Below are positions 44,217 through 52,338 of a DNA stretch of 64,000 bases, one piece after another (positions within the stretch are counted from its first letter, which is position 1; each line of letters starts with the position of its first letter). The DNA is taken from the NCBI RefSeq assembly GCF_014646895.1, contig NZ_BMOD01000002.1:372001-436000 (forward strand), read 5' to 3'. Position numbers and translations under genes: made by a program. This DNA comes from Deinococcus roseus. Its GTDB lineage: Bacteria; Deinococcota; Deinococci; Deinococcales; Deinococcaceae. The notes below the pieces were generated by a model. The model was not told the origin of the DNA. It did not search any database and saw only the letters and a program-made list of their open reading frames with translations.

Positions 44217-44636
44217 TTATTTTGCGTCCAGGCTGTAGTTCTTGAGGTCTTCTTTCCTCAGCTCTTTGGGTTTGAAGCCATTGGTGGCCAGGATGTGGGC
44301 CACAATGTTTTCATACTGGTCCTGGGTCAGAGAACCAGGCTTGCCTTTGGGCATGGTGGTAGAAATCTTGGTGTAGAGGTCTGCCACCGTCTTGCCATCT
44401 GCACTCCACTTGGCGATGAACTTGTCCCCTTTCAGGGCTGGAGCAAAACCGCCCTGCAATTCCTTGCCGTGGCAGCCTGCGCAGCTGGCGTTAAACACTG
44501 TTTCGCCTGCCTGAGCCTGTTTTTCCGTGAAGGTGGGAGCGGTCAGATTGCTGGCAGCTTTTTCGCTGGACTGGGCATACACCCAGGTTCCTGCTGCACC
44601 AAGAGCCAATACACCAAACAACACCAGTTTTCTCAT
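44217..44636 (-). CDS. Secreted or membrane-anchored c-type cytochrome
   Basis: 139 residues. N-terminal hydrophobic signal (about 2-21), then one cytochrome c domain with the heme motif CAGCH (about 53) and a likely axial Met in TTMPKGKPGSL. Electron carrier outside the cytoplasmic membrane. Start at 44636 chosen from CAGGAGG 6 bases upstream. Single gene between terminators. Confidence 0.9.
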   Translation of the reverse strand: MRKLVLFGVLALGAAGTWVYAQSSEKAASNLTAPTFTEKQAQAGETVFNASCAGCHGKELQGGFAPALKGDKFIAKWSADGKTVADLYTKISTTMPKGKPGSLTQDQYENIVAHILATNGFKPKELRKEDLKNYSLDAK

Positions 44637-44745
44637 GAAGCCTCCTGAATGTGCTGAATCCCTGTGGGTTTGTGATGCTGGAAACGCTTTAAAAAGCATT
44701 GTACTGTAAGTTTCAATATTTAAGTGAGATGGGCTGCAAAACCTC

Positions 44746-45849
44746 TCATTTTAAAGCTTCGCTTAAGGCCCTGAGATATGCATCTCCAAGAGGTCTGGAA
44801 GGCTCCAGAATGCCCCCCTCACCCCACTCATTGAAGGCATACACCATCACATGCCCGGAGGTTTTCTCAAGGTGCTGACGCAGATATGTTCTCACCCGGG
44901 GCAGAAATGATCTGAACGCCTGTGCAGAGATGCCTGTGTTGTAATTCCCCAGCGGATCGGTGCCCACTTTGTACCAGGGCCTGGGATCAAACCCCACCGA
45001 GATGCAGGGCATGTGGGGGTACTTTGCCAGTTTCTGGCTGCCCGCTTCCCAGCGTTTTAGAGTTTCTGTGTAAGGCTCTGCAGGCGCATGGGGAGGAAAA
45101 TGCAGGCAGGTGAAGCCGTCTATGCCCACCTGATCAAAAATGTATTGCAGGACTTCGGGGGTTGCAGTGTCATCGTAAAGGGTGAACAGCAGAATGGGAT
45201 CCTGACCAAAAGCTTTTTTCATCTGGGAACGCAAAGCGTCCATGCCCGCTTTTAAGTCTGCATTGGGAAGTCCTGTATAAAGCACCGCCACCAGAGGCCT
45301 CTGGAACACCCGGTAATAATTCTGGTCTCTCGCATCCTGCACAAAAGCCGGGACCACTTTTTCTGTCCATTCCTGCAGGGTCACCGCGCCCAGCACAAAA
45401 GGGGCCAGAAAAAAGGGCAGCTTCTCCTGCGCATCCACCTCTTTTAAAACCTGAAAGGGTTTGTTGATGTCATCTGGCGCATGCAACACCGAATTCCAGT
45501 ACCAGTAGATGCCAAAGAAATCCAGATTGTACTTTCTGGCCCACTGCAGGTGCTGACGGATCACTGCTGGGTCCATCTGGTTGTAAAAACCCAGCTGGGG
45601 TTCACGGGCAGCATAATCGGTTTTCCAGCCAAAAGGATCCTTGCCTTCAGCATGGTCCCGGATGCCGCCCCACACGTCTGAGCTGCCGTAAATTTTCTGG
45701 GTGCTATCCAAGTGGATGTGGTTTCCAGCATGCCAGGCCGTGAAATACCAGGCCCCCACCTTGAGGTCTGGTGCTGATTTTTGCTGCTGGGCACAACCCA
45801 CAGACAGCAGAAAAAGCGCAAAAATCCATTTACGAACAGAGGAACGCAT
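44746..45849 (-). CDS. WbsX-like/GH99-like lipoprotein
   Basis: 367 residues. Signal with lipobox SVGC, then a domain resembling the WbsX/GH99-like family: VGAWYFTAWHAGNHIH, GFYNQMDPAVIRQHLQWA, FFGIYWYWNS, and FNEWGEGGILEPSRPLGDAYL near the end. Related proteins occur in polysaccharide gene clusters and may be endo-glycosidases or transferases; the activity here is not known. TATCAT ends 5 bases before the ATG (possibly leaderless). Divergent from the thioesterase gene 42 bases away. Confidence 0.78.
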   Translation of the reverse strand: MRSSVRKWIFALFLLSVGCAQQQKSAPDLKVGAWYFTAWHAGNHIHLDSTQKIYGSSDVWGGIRDHAEGKDPFGWKTDYAAREPQLGFYNQMDPAVIRQHLQWARKYNLDFFGIYWYWNSVLHAPDDINKPFQVLKEVDAQEKLPFFLAPFVLGAVTLQEWTEKVVPAFVQDARDQNYYRVFQRPLVAVLYTGLPNADLKAGMDALRSQMKKAFGQDPILLFTLYDDTATPEVLQYIFDQVGIDGFTCLHFPPHAPAEPYTETLKRWEAGSQKLAKYPHMPCISVGFDPRPWYKVGTDPLGNYNTGISAQAFRSFLPRVRTYLRQHLEKTSGHVMVYAFNEWGEGGILEPSRPLGDAYLRALSEALK

Positions 45850-45891
45850 GATCCATGATATGACCTTCTGTTGAATTGTTATGATGCCGCC

Positions 45892-46272
45892 ATGTCAGAA
45901 GCCCGCATGCTGGAAATCATTTTCCCTGCCAACACCAACAACCTCGGAACCGCCTTCGGGGGCCACATCCTCAGCCTGATGGACAAGGCCGCCAGCATTG
46001 CTGCCGTGCGCCACTGCCGCAAAACCGTGGTCACGGTCAGCATGGACAGCATCACCTTTCATGTGCCCATCAAAGTGGGAGATGCTGTGAACCTTTACGC
46101 CCAGGTGGTCAAGGTGGGCCGCACCAGCATGCACATCCAGGTGGACGTGCACAAAGAAAACCTTGCCACTGCAGAACAAACCCTGGCCACCTCTGGACGT
46201 TTTGTTTTTGTGGCACTGGATGCAGAAGGCAAGCCCACTCCGGTGCCCCCTCTGGAACCTGTTCAGGACTGA
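45892..46272 (+). CDS. Acyl-CoA thioesterase (hotdog fold)
   Basis: 126 residues. MLEIIFPANTNNLGTAFGGH followed by LMDKAASIAAVRHC is the BACH/YciA-type hotdog signature with the catalytic Asp in LMD. Hydrolyses acyl-CoA thioesters in the cytoplasm; chain preference unknown. The ATG at 45892 is fixed by TATGAT ending 6 bases before it (leaderless). Confidence 0.9.
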   Translation: MSEARMLEIIFPANTNNLGTAFGGHILSLMDKAASIAAVRHCRKTVVTVSMDSITFHVPIKVGDAVNLYAQVVKVGRTSMHIQVDVHKENLATAEQTLATSGRFVFVALDAEGKPTPVPPLEPVQD

Positions 46273-46289
46273 GCAGGGCTGAACCTGGC

Positions 46290-47129
46290 TCAGGGACCGG
46301 ACAGCACCTCTGCCACCAGCAATTCCCCTTTGCCAGTCAGGTGGTCTCTGTATTCATAAGGCTCTGCAAAATGCAGCAGATGTGCACCCAGTTCTGCCGT
46401 GTGTCCTGCTGCCAGAGCTGCTTTGTGATAGACCACGTATCTGAGCAGTGCACCCAGCAAATCAAAAATCCTGTTGCCCTCTCCTGGCTGACCCAACATG
46501 GCAAAATTGGGTGCATCAAAACGCTCAAAACCACGGGTGGCATACCAGATGCTGCCATCTGGACGGTGAAATTTCAGCAGGTTGGTCCAGAGCAGCACAG
46601 GAAAATCCTGCTGCAAATCGCTGACCTGCAAACCCGTGAACACCTCCTGCAAAACATGCACTGGCGTGACGTTGTGGGCCGCCTCATCCACCACAGCCAG
46701 CAAACCCAGCGAACTGAACGCCGTGGCCAGCTGGTAAAGGGCCAGCAGTTGCGCTCTGGGATCTTCGCTGTGTCCTTCATAGGTGCAGATCAGGTGGGCA
46801 CGGTGGTGGTACAGGCCATCTTTGACACTCTGGGGCCAGTTGCTGAAATGGATGGTGCGCTGCTGCACCTCACGCGGCAAAGCTGCAGGCAAACCCTGCA
46901 CCCGAATCTGGTGCTCCCCAAAATGGTAGGTCCCCTGCTCCACCCCATCCATGCGGTCGAGTTGCACTTCCAGACCCCGAAAAAACTGGCGCATTTGCAC
47001 CATGCCACGGATCAGGTCAGGCAGGGCCTCAAAAAGCAAAATGATGCTTTCTTTGACAGGGGTTGCAGGTTCGGGTTCTTGCACGGCCACCGGGGCAGAT
47101 TTCTGAAAAAGGCGTTTGAAAAAAGACAC
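46290..47129 (-). CDS. Hypothetical cytoplasmic protein (possible DUF4261 relative)
   Basis: 279 residues, no signal or membrane segment. A basic N-terminal tail (MSFFKRLFQKSAPVAV) and an acidic Pro-rich stretch precede a globular region (YHHRAHLICTYEG, LLALYQLATAFSSLGLLAVV, FPVLLWTNLLKF). The order of these blocks recalls DUF4261, but I am not sure. GTG start: TACAAT lies 5 bases upstream. Convergent with the thioesterase gene, 17 bases apart. Confidence 0.65.
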   Translation of the reverse strand: MSFFKRLFQKSAPVAVQEPEPATPVKESIILLFEALPDLIRGMVQMRQFFRGLEVQLDRMDGVEQGTYHFGEHQIRVQGLPAALPREVQQRTIHFSNWPQSVKDGLYHHRAHLICTYEGHSEDPRAQLLALYQLATAFSSLGLLAVVDEAAHNVTPVHVLQEVFTGLQVSDLQQDFPVLLWTNLLKFHRPDGSIWYATRGFERFDAPNFAMLGQPGEGNRIFDLLGALLRYVVYHKAALAAGHTAELGAHLLHFAEPYEYRDHLTGKGELLVAEVLSGP

Positions 47130-47259
47130 AGATAATTGTAACGCGCAATTTACACTTACCGAATCCCATCCCCCTTAAGGGAAATCCCGTAAACAGCTTG
47201 AATGTCAGGCTTTCAGTCAACACAAAACCGCAGATGCAGAGACATGCAACAATGGCCCC

Positions 47260-48033
47260 ATGTTGTTCGATTCACACATGCACACCCCCCTCTGCAAACA
47301 CGCCTCTGGCACCCCCATGGAATACGCCCAGGCTGCCCTGGAAGCAGGTTTGACCGGAATCACCTTCACAGACCACATGCCCATGCCCGAATGGTACGAC
47401 GCCCCCTGGCGCATGCACCTCTCTGAACTGGACCGCTATGTGGAATGGGTGCAGGAAGCACAACAGGCTTTTGCAGGCAAACTGGACATCCGACTGGGCC
47501 TGGAAGGGGATTACCACCCTGGAACCACGCGTTTTGTGGAAAAAGTGCTGCAGCGTTACCCCTGGGATTACGTGATTGGCAGCATCCACTATCTGGGGGC
47601 CTGGGGCTTCGACAACCCCGAATTTGCCTCTGAATACGACAACCGTGACTTGCGTGAACTGTACCAGCAGTATTACCAGCTGACCACCCAGGCAGCACAA
47701 AGTGGTCTCTTTGACTCCATTGGACACCTGGACCTGCCCAAAAAATTCAGGCATATACAACCAGACCTGACCCTGGCTTTTGAAACCCTGGACGCCGTTG
47801 CTGCAACAGGCATGGCTCTGGATTACAACACCGCGGGGTACCGCAAACCCATACAGGAAGCCTACCCCTCCCATGATCTGGTGACAGAAGCCGTCAAACG
47901 CGGCATCCCCTTTGTGCTGGGCAGCGATGCCCACAAACCCTCAGAAGTCGGGCACCGTTTCGCAGAAGCAGTGCGGGATCTGGAAGGGATGGGGGGACGG
48001 GTGGTGTCGTTTAAAGGAAGGCAGCAAGTGTGA
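47260..48033 (+). CDS. PHP-family histidinol-phosphatase-like phosphatase
   Basis: 257 residues. PHP metal-binding motifs: DSHMHTPLCKH at the start, ITFTDHMPM, GLEGDYH, IGSIHYL, GHLDLPKK, and VLGSDAHKPSEVG near the end. This is the HisK/HisJ type that can dephosphorylate L-histidinol phosphate; other phosphoesters are possible. No his biosynthesis gene is near. AACAAT ends 6-7 bases before the ATG, so probably leaderless. Confidence 0.85.
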   Translation: MLFDSHMHTPLCKHASGTPMEYAQAALEAGLTGITFTDHMPMPEWYDAPWRMHLSELDRYVEWVQEAQQAFAGKLDIRLGLEGDYHPGTTRFVEKVLQRYPWDYVIGSIHYLGAWGFDNPEFASEYDNRDLRELYQQYYQLTTQAAQSGLFDSIGHLDLPKKFRHIQPDLTLAFETLDAVAATGMALDYNTAGYRKPIQEAYPSHDLVTEAVKRGIPFVLGSDAHKPSEVGHRFAEAVRDLEGMGGRVVSFKGRQQV

Positions 48034-48058
48034 GGCTTTGCATCCAAGAGCATTGTAG

Positions 48059-48078
48059 GGGCGAGGCATGCCTCGCCC
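48059..48078. terminator. Perfect 20-bp palindrome after the PHP phosphatase gene
   Basis: GGGCGAGGCATGCCTCGCCC is exactly self-complementary and is followed by TTTG. It can act as a terminator stem and lies next to repeat element D. Confidence 0.55.
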
Positions 48079-48082
48079 TTTG

Positions 48083-48166
48083 CCGAGAGCCCAGAGCCTG
48101 GAGCCTGGGATGCTTTTGCTAAAGCCTTGGGTCAAGTGCTGACCGCTGATGGCTTTTTGCCCTCGG
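48083..48166. repeat. Degenerate heptamer repeat element D
   Basis: Left side CCGAGAG, CCCAGAG, CCTGGAG and a partial unit (48083-48110). Right side a single CCCTCGG (48160-48166), immediately before a TATAAT box (48171-48176) upstream of polX. Looks like a decayed or small copy of the family. Confidence 0.65.
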
Positions 48167-48219
48167 CATTTATAATCCCCCTTCCAGTCCCCCCTCTCCC
48201 CTCCCTTTAAAATGTTCCC

Positions 48220-49902
48220 ATGAGCCTCAAGGACCTGATCAAAACCCTGAATTTGACTGCAGACCTGTTTGAACTGCTTGAAGAAAATGCCTTTCGCATC
48301 AATTCCTACCGGGCTGCGGCACGCAGTCTGGAAGGGGTGGATGACAGCCTGGAAAACCTGGTGCAGCAGAAATTCAAAAATGTGCCCAAAGTGGGCAGCA
48401 CCCTGGCGGCCTTGCTGGTGGAATACTCGGAAACCGGGGTTTTTGCTCCGCTGGAAGAAGCGGCCAGTCAGGTTCCTGCTGGCGTCCTGACCCTTTTTCG
48501 GGTGCGGGGCCTGGGACCCAAGAAAATCAGGTTGTTGTGGAACACGGGAATTGAGTCTCTGGAAGACCTGCGGGAAGCCTGTGAAACCGGAAAGATCGCC
48601 ACTCTAAAAGGCTTTGGGGCCAAGAGCCAGGCCAACATTCTGGAAGGGGTGATTTTTGCCCTGCAGTCCCAGGAACGGGTGCACATGAGCACCGCCCTGA
48701 GCATCGCAGAACTGCTGGTCCAGAACTTCAGGGACATGGACCCCAGGCTGGCCGGATCGGTGTCCAGGAGGCTGGAAACCTCTGCAGATGTGGAAATCAC
48801 CATTTCCTGCAGCAAGGAAAGCACTTATGGCACCCTGAAGATGCTCTCTGAAAATGTGGAGCCTGTAGAAGGTTACCCTGCCTGGAAAGGGGAGGTGCAG
48901 GGGGTGCGTGTAGAGGTGGGCTACGCAGAGCCCGAAGTCAGGGGGGCCATGGACGCGGTGTTCAGTGGGTCATACTGGCGTGAGAAACTCCAGAAAGCAG
49001 CGCAGCAGCAGGGATTTGAACTCTCTGCTGCTGGACTGAAGAAGGATGGGGCTCCTCTTTTCACCCTCTCTGAGGCAGATGTGCTGGAAGCCCTGGGCAT
49101 CGCAGATGTTCCCCCTGAACACCGCGAACCCGAGCATGAAGGCCTGACCCTGCCTGCTGCAAGTGAAATGATCACCGTGCAGGACATCAAAGGCATGTTG
49201 CACGTGCACAGCCATTACAGCGACGGCATCCCCAGCATCCGGGAAATCATTGAAACGGTGCAGCAAAATGGCCATGAATACCTGGGCATGGGAGACCACT
49301 CGGTCAGCGCCTTTTATGCCCACGGCCTGAGCATTGAACGGCTGCGGGAACAGATGAGGGAAATTGACGAACTGCGCAAAGACGGCTTCAAGATCCTCAA
49401 AGGCTCAGAGGTGGACATCCTGCAAGACGGCAGCCTGGATTACCCAGATGACATCCTTGCAGAGCTTGATTACGTGGTGGCCAGCGTGCACAGCCACTTC
49501 ACCCTCTCTGAGCAGGAGCAGACCGAGCGCCTGATCAAAGCCGTCAGCCACCCTCTGGTCACCATCCTGGGACACCCCACCGGCAGGCTGCTGCTCAGAC
49601 GGCCCAGTTACGCCCTGAACCTGGATGCTGTTCTGGAAGCCGCCGCAGCGAACAGCACCGTGATTGAAATCAACGCCAACGCCTACCGCCTGGACCTGGA
49701 CTGGCGGGAAGCCCTGCGCTGGCGGGACCGCCTGAAGTTCGCCATCAACACCGATGCCCACGTGCTGAGCGGACTGAAAGACATCCGTTACGGCGTGGCC
49801 GTGGCCCGCAAAGCTGGCCTGACACCCGCACATGTGATCAACACCCTGGGTTACCAGGAGCTGCAGGACTTCATTCAGAAGCAACGTGCAGCACGCAGTT
49901 GA
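48220..49902 (+). CDS. polX: DNA polymerase X family protein with PHP 3'-5' exonuclease domain
   Basis: 560 residues. N-terminal helix-hairpin-helix region (about 1-150), a palm/thumb-like region (about 160-310), and a PHP domain (about 325-560) with intact metal sites (HVHSHYSDG, GMGDHS, LKGSEVDI, ASVHSHF, GHPTGR, NTDAH). In the polymerase palm the usual Asp pair reads ADVEI and the third Asp site reads VRVEVG, i.e. Glu at two of three positions, and the FTGSK-type motif reads FSGSY. DNA repair nuclease role likely; polymerase activity doubtful. TAAAAT ends 6 bases before the ATG. Confidence 0.88.
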   Translation: MSLKDLIKTLNLTADLFELLEENAFRINSYRAAARSLEGVDDSLENLVQQKFKNVPKVGSTLAALLVEYSETGVFAPLEEAASQVPAGVLTLFRVRGLGPKKIRLLWNTGIESLEDLREACETGKIATLKGFGAKSQANILEGVIFALQSQERVHMSTALSIAELLVQNFRDMDPRLAGSVSRRLETSADVEITISCSKESTYGTLKMLSENVEPVEGYPAWKGEVQGVRVEVGYAEPEVRGAMDAVFSGSYWREKLQKAAQQQGFELSAAGLKKDGAPLFTLSEADVLEALGIADVPPEHREPEHEGLTLPAASEMITVQDIKGMLHVHSHYSDGIPSIREIIETVQQNGHEYLGMGDHSVSAFYAHGLSIERLREQMREIDELRKDGFKILKGSEVDILQDGSLDYPDDILAELDYVVASVHSHFTLSEQEQTERLIKAVSHPLVTILGHPTGRLLLRRPSYALNLDAVLEAAAANSTVIEINANAYRLDLDWREALRWRDRLKFAINTDAHVLSGLKDIRYGVAVARKAGLTPAHVINTLGYQELQDFIQKQRAARS

Positions 49903-49912
49903 TTCAAGGCAG

Positions 49913-49954
49913 TTCTGTCAAACGGGAGGATAAGCCATCCCCCGTTTGACAGAA
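49913..49954. promoter_or_regulatory. 14-bp inverted repeat overlapping the tRNA promoter -35
   Basis: TTCTGTCAAACGGG (49913-49926) and CCCGTTTGACAGAA (49941-49954) are perfect inverted repeats. The right arm contains the -35 TTGACA of the tRNA promoter. The stem could end polX transcription, though no T-run follows. Confidence 0.7.
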
Positions 49955-49974
49955 TGAGCATCAGATGCTACTAT
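49946..49974 (+). promoter_or_regulatory. tRNA-Cys/tRNA-Val promoter
   Basis: Consensus -35 TTGACA (49946-49951), 17-base spacer, -10 TACTAT (49969-49974), 21 bases before the tRNA-Cys. Confidence 0.88.
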
Positions 49975-49995
49975 TTTCCCTGCTAGGCCAACCCC

Positions 49996-50070
49996 GGCGC
50001 TGTAGCCAAGCGGTAAGGCAGAGGTCTGCAAAACCTCCATGCGGCGGTTCAAATCCGCCCAGCGCCTCCA
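49996..50070 (+). tRNA. tRNA-Cys (anticodon GCA)
   Basis: Full cloverleaf: acceptor GGCGCTG/CAGCGCC, anticodon stem GAGGT/ACCTC around the loop CTGCAAA, T arm GGCGG-TTCAAAT-CCGCC, discriminator T, encoded CCA. Co-transcribed with tRNA-Val 5 bases downstream. Confidence 0.96.
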
Positions 50071-50075
50071 GGAAT

Positions 50076-50150
50076 AGACCCGTAGCTCAGGGGTAGAGCA
50101 CTACATTGACACTGTAGGGGTCAGCAGTTCAAATCTGCTCGGGTCTACCA
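50076..50150 (+). tRNA. tRNA-Val (anticodon GAC)
   Basis: Acceptor AGACCCG/CGGGTCT, D arm GCTC/GAGC, anticodon stem CTACA/TGTAG with loop TTGACAC, T arm AGCAG-TTCAAAT-CTGCT, discriminator A, encoded CCA. Confidence 0.96.
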
Positions 50151-50152
50151 AA

Positions 50153-50190
50153 ACAACCTCCAGAATTTCTGGGGGTTTTTTCTTTTTCAG
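50153..50190 (+). terminator. Terminator of the tRNA operon
   Basis: AACCTCCAGA / TCTGGGGGTT stem (one wobble), followed by TTTTTTCTTTTT. From here to 50375 I see nothing else convincing. Confidence 0.9.
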
Positions 50191-50387
50191 GCCTTTACCC
50201 CATTCCCGAAAGGGCCATTTTTCTGAAATGACCTCATGAAATGGAGCAAGCAGGCTTTTACTGTGAGTGCATGAATTTTGAACACCTGACCAGACTCTCT
50301 GTGTTGATCTGAGCGTCTTTTGTGTCGCAAATGAAACCATGAAGAAAATAAAGAGACATCAGTACAGGATCCCCGTATTTTAGAGCT

Positions 50388-50747
50388 GTGTTTTATCACG
50401 ACCTGCCCGACACCGAACTCAACACACTCTGTTGCACACGTCTGGGATGGGAACTGAAGCCCCACCTGTGGGAATACGGCTCGGTCTGGCATGATCGGGC
50501 CTGGTTCAAAGGTGAAACCCTGATGGGATACCCCAATTTTCTGACCCAGGATCCCATTCCACGGCAATTGATGGAAGAACTGGAAGTCCGGGGGTTGCAA
50601 AACCGCTATGCCGAGGTGTTGTTTGAAATGATTGAAGGGCACACCCTCAGCCATCCCCAGGCCTGGTACCGTCTGGCCCATGCCACTCCCAGACAGCGGA
50701 TGGAGGCTTTCTTGCTGGTGACCGAACCTGCTGTAGGTTTGGTTTGA
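50388..50747 (+). CDS. Small unknown protein, paralogue A of the 112-bp repeat pair
   Basis: 119 residues, acidic, no signal or membrane helix. The core LGWELKPHLWEYGSVWHDRA and the following GETLMGYPNFLTQDP is identical to that of the protein at 51659-52015, and the DNA of that core (50443-50554) is identical to 51849-51960 in inverted orientation. The C-terminal part diverges but keeps a common pattern (LSHPQAWYRLA ... FLLVTE). GTG start: TATTTT (50376-50381) ends 6 bases before it. No known family recognised. Confidence 0.75.
   Translation: MFYHDLPDTELNTLCCTRLGWELKPHLWEYGSVWHDRAWFKGETLMGYPNFLTQDPIPRQLMEELEVRGLQNRYAEVLFEMIEGHTLSHPQAWYRLAHATPRQRMEAFLLVTEPAVGLV
50443..50554 (+). repeat. 112-bp inverted repeat, copy 1 (inside paralogue A)
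   Basis: Identical at all 112 positions to the reverse complement of 51849-51960, checked base by base. It begins TGGGATGGGAAC and ends CCAGGATCC. Identity stops sharply on both sides. Confidence 0.97.
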
Positions 50748-50790
50748 ATCCAGACAATGTGAAGCCCCATTGCAGGCATAAGATGACAGC

Positions 50791-51111
50791 ATGGATCCCA
50801 ACCAGCGGACCACAGAACAACTGACCCAATATTTACAGCATCTGGTGGCTTTCACAGATCCCAGCCTGATGGTGGGAGGTTCACTGGATGCTGAAACAGG
50901 GGACATCCTGTTGCAAGTCATTCAGGAAGTGCCCGATGAGGGCGTGGTTTTGCGGCTCCAGAGCGCTTTCATGGTCCACAATCAGGATGCCCGGGTGCTG
51001 GAGGTGATCCGCAGCCGGGTGCATTACTGGCTGTCTCGTGGCCTGCCGCTCAGGGTGGAGCATTTTTACCACGAGGAACCCGTAAGTGTGGAGGCCTATG
51101 GCACCACCTGA
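50791..51111 (+). CDS. Small hypothetical protein inside the inverted-repeat segment
   Basis: 106 residues, acidic and soluble (MDPNQRTTEQLTQYLQHL ... VHYWLSRGLPLRVEHFYHEE). No family recognised. TAAGAT ends 6 bases before the ATG, so it carries its own leaderless promoter and would be expressed in either orientation of the flanked segment. Confidence 0.65.
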   Translation: MDPNQRTTEQLTQYLQHLVAFTDPSLMVGGSLDAETGDILLQVIQEVPDEGVVLRLQSAFMVHNQDARVLEVIRSRVHYWLSRGLPLRVEHFYHEEPVSVEAYGTT

Positions 51112-51258
51112 GGAGGTTTCTGCGCTCCAATTTCAGGCAACCCAGACAGGCAACTGTCTCGAATGGAACAGTCTGCAGCGCAACTTTCTGTTGTACTTTT
51201 GTATGAATCTGGGTCAGACAGGGTAAAGTAAGTGATGAACCTTGCTGGCAGGAGAGGC

Positions 51259-51636
51259 ATGAACACAACACCCAAAGTTCTGGTCATTGAAGATGATGGT
51301 ACTGTTCGCCGCATGCTGGTGCGTTTTTTGCGTCTCAACCAGTATGTGGTCAAAGATGCCACCGATTTTGAAGAAGCCATGCAAACCCTGCAAGAAGAAC
51401 CTCATTTTGACGTGATTCTGCTGGATGTGAATTTTCCTGGTGGAGGCGGTCTGGAACTGCTCCCCCTGCTGAAAAACAAGTACACCGATGCCACAGTGAT
51501 CGTGGTGTCTGCCACGGAAGATGTCAATGTGGTCCGGCAGCTGATGGAAGATGGAGCCACCGATTTTGTGGCCAAACCCTTCGATGTGACCATGTTGCTG
51601 GAGCACATCGAACGCCACCTGCATCCTGCAAGTTAA
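51259..51636 (+). CDS. Single-domain response regulator (receiver only)
   Basis: 125 residues. Receiver domain with acidic pair IEDDGTVRRML, phospho-acceptor Asp in VILLDVNFPGGGG, Ser in VIVVSATED and Lys in FVAKPFDV. No output domain, so it would act by protein contact, as CheY/Spo0F-type proteins do. The ATG at 51259 follows GGAGAGGC; an upstream ATG (51235) behind TAAAGT is an alternative. It lies between the two inverted paralogues. Confidence 0.88.
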   Translation: MNTTPKVLVIEDDGTVRRMLVRFLRLNQYVVKDATDFEEAMQTLQEEPHFDVILLDVNFPGGGGLELLPLLKNKYTDATVIVVSATEDVNVVRQLMEDGATDFVAKPFDVTMLLEHIERHLHPAS

Positions 51637-51658
51637 GCCAGCAGGTTAAGCCAGCAGG

Positions 51659-52015
51659 TTAAATCTGTTCATCTGTTTCCGTCACCTGCAAAAAAGCCAG
51701 TGCCCGCAGCCGCAGAGGGGCATTGGCCAGCCGATACCAGGCCAGGCTGTGGCTGAGGTGGCGGGCTTCCAGCAATTCAAACAGGCGCATTCCGTAAGCT
51801 GCCTGCAACTGCCGTTCCTCGATCAGGTCGTCCAGGTACTGCAGCACTGGATCCTGGGTCAGAAAATTGGGGTATCCCATCAGGGTTTCACCTTTGAACC
51901 AGGCCCGATCATGCCAGACCGAGCCGTATTCCCACAGGTGGGGCTTCAGTTCCCATCCCAGGCGTGTGCAGCACAGGTCATTGATTTCTTGGTCAGAAAG
52001 CTCTTGAGAGGTCAC
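51659..52015 (-). CDS. Small unknown protein, paralogue B of the 112-bp repeat pair
   Basis: About 118 residues. Same architecture as the gene at 50388: short divergent N-terminus with CCTRLG, identical core, divergent C-terminus (LSHSLAWYRLA ... FLQVTE). Start taken as GTG at 52015, because TATCTT ends 7 bases before it; a TTG three codons upstream is also open. Opposite orientation to paralogue A. Confidence 0.75.
   Translation of the reverse strand: MTSQELSDQEINDLCCTRLGWELKPHLWEYGSVWHDRAWFKGETLMGYPNFLTQDPVLQYLDDLIEERQLQAAYGMRLFELLEARHLSHSLAWYRLANAPLRLRALAFLQVTETDEQI
51849..51960 (-). repeat. 112-bp inverted repeat, copy 2 (inside paralogue B)
   Basis: Perfect reverse complement of 50443-50554. 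The two copies flank 1,294 bp carrying the C-terminal parts of both paralogues, the gene at 50791 and the response regulator. Confidence 0.97.
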
Positions 52016-52095
52016 AGGTCTCAAGATACAGTTTCTTTCTGACCACAGTCTTCATTTTGTTCATGGTTCTTGTTGGGTTCTTGCTGGGTTCTTGC

Positions 52096-52338
52096 TCAAA
52101 GCCTGTTCCTGCGGTCTTCCTGAATCACACTGACCGTGCTCAGGGCATCTTCCAGGGTGTGGTCCACCATGCCTATGGCTGAAACAGAGGCACTGCGCAC
52201 AAAAAGCAATTCAATGCTTTCTTCGCCGATGCTGGCGTTTTCCAGCGTGAAAATCTGCTCGGACAGCATCTCGGAGATGGATTTGTCCGATTCTCCAGTT
52301 GCAGTGATGCCATTGAGAACCACCAGAATTTTTGCCAT
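52096..52338 (-). CDS. Small hypothetical protein
   Basis: 80 residues (MAKILVVLNGITATGESDKS, then SEMLSEQIFTLENASIGEES). A hydrophobic first strand suggests a small alpha/beta fold; no family recognised. The ATG at 52338 is chosen because TACTTT ends 5 bases upstream. A longer reading frame starting at 52437 is open, but its extra residues look like non-coding translation. Confidence 0.55.
   Translation of the reverse strand: MAKILVVLNGITATGESDKSISEMLSEQIFTLENASIGEESIELLFVRSASVSAIGMVDHTLEDALSTVSVIQEDRRNRL

Noticed and set aside
49996..50150. tRNA genes as an integration site (att) for an island
   Set aside because: No direct repeat of a tRNA 3' end and no integrase found within the window.
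50101..50340. Minus-strand frame just after tRNA-Val
   Set aside because: Overlaps tRNA-Val and its terminator, with no initiation signal.
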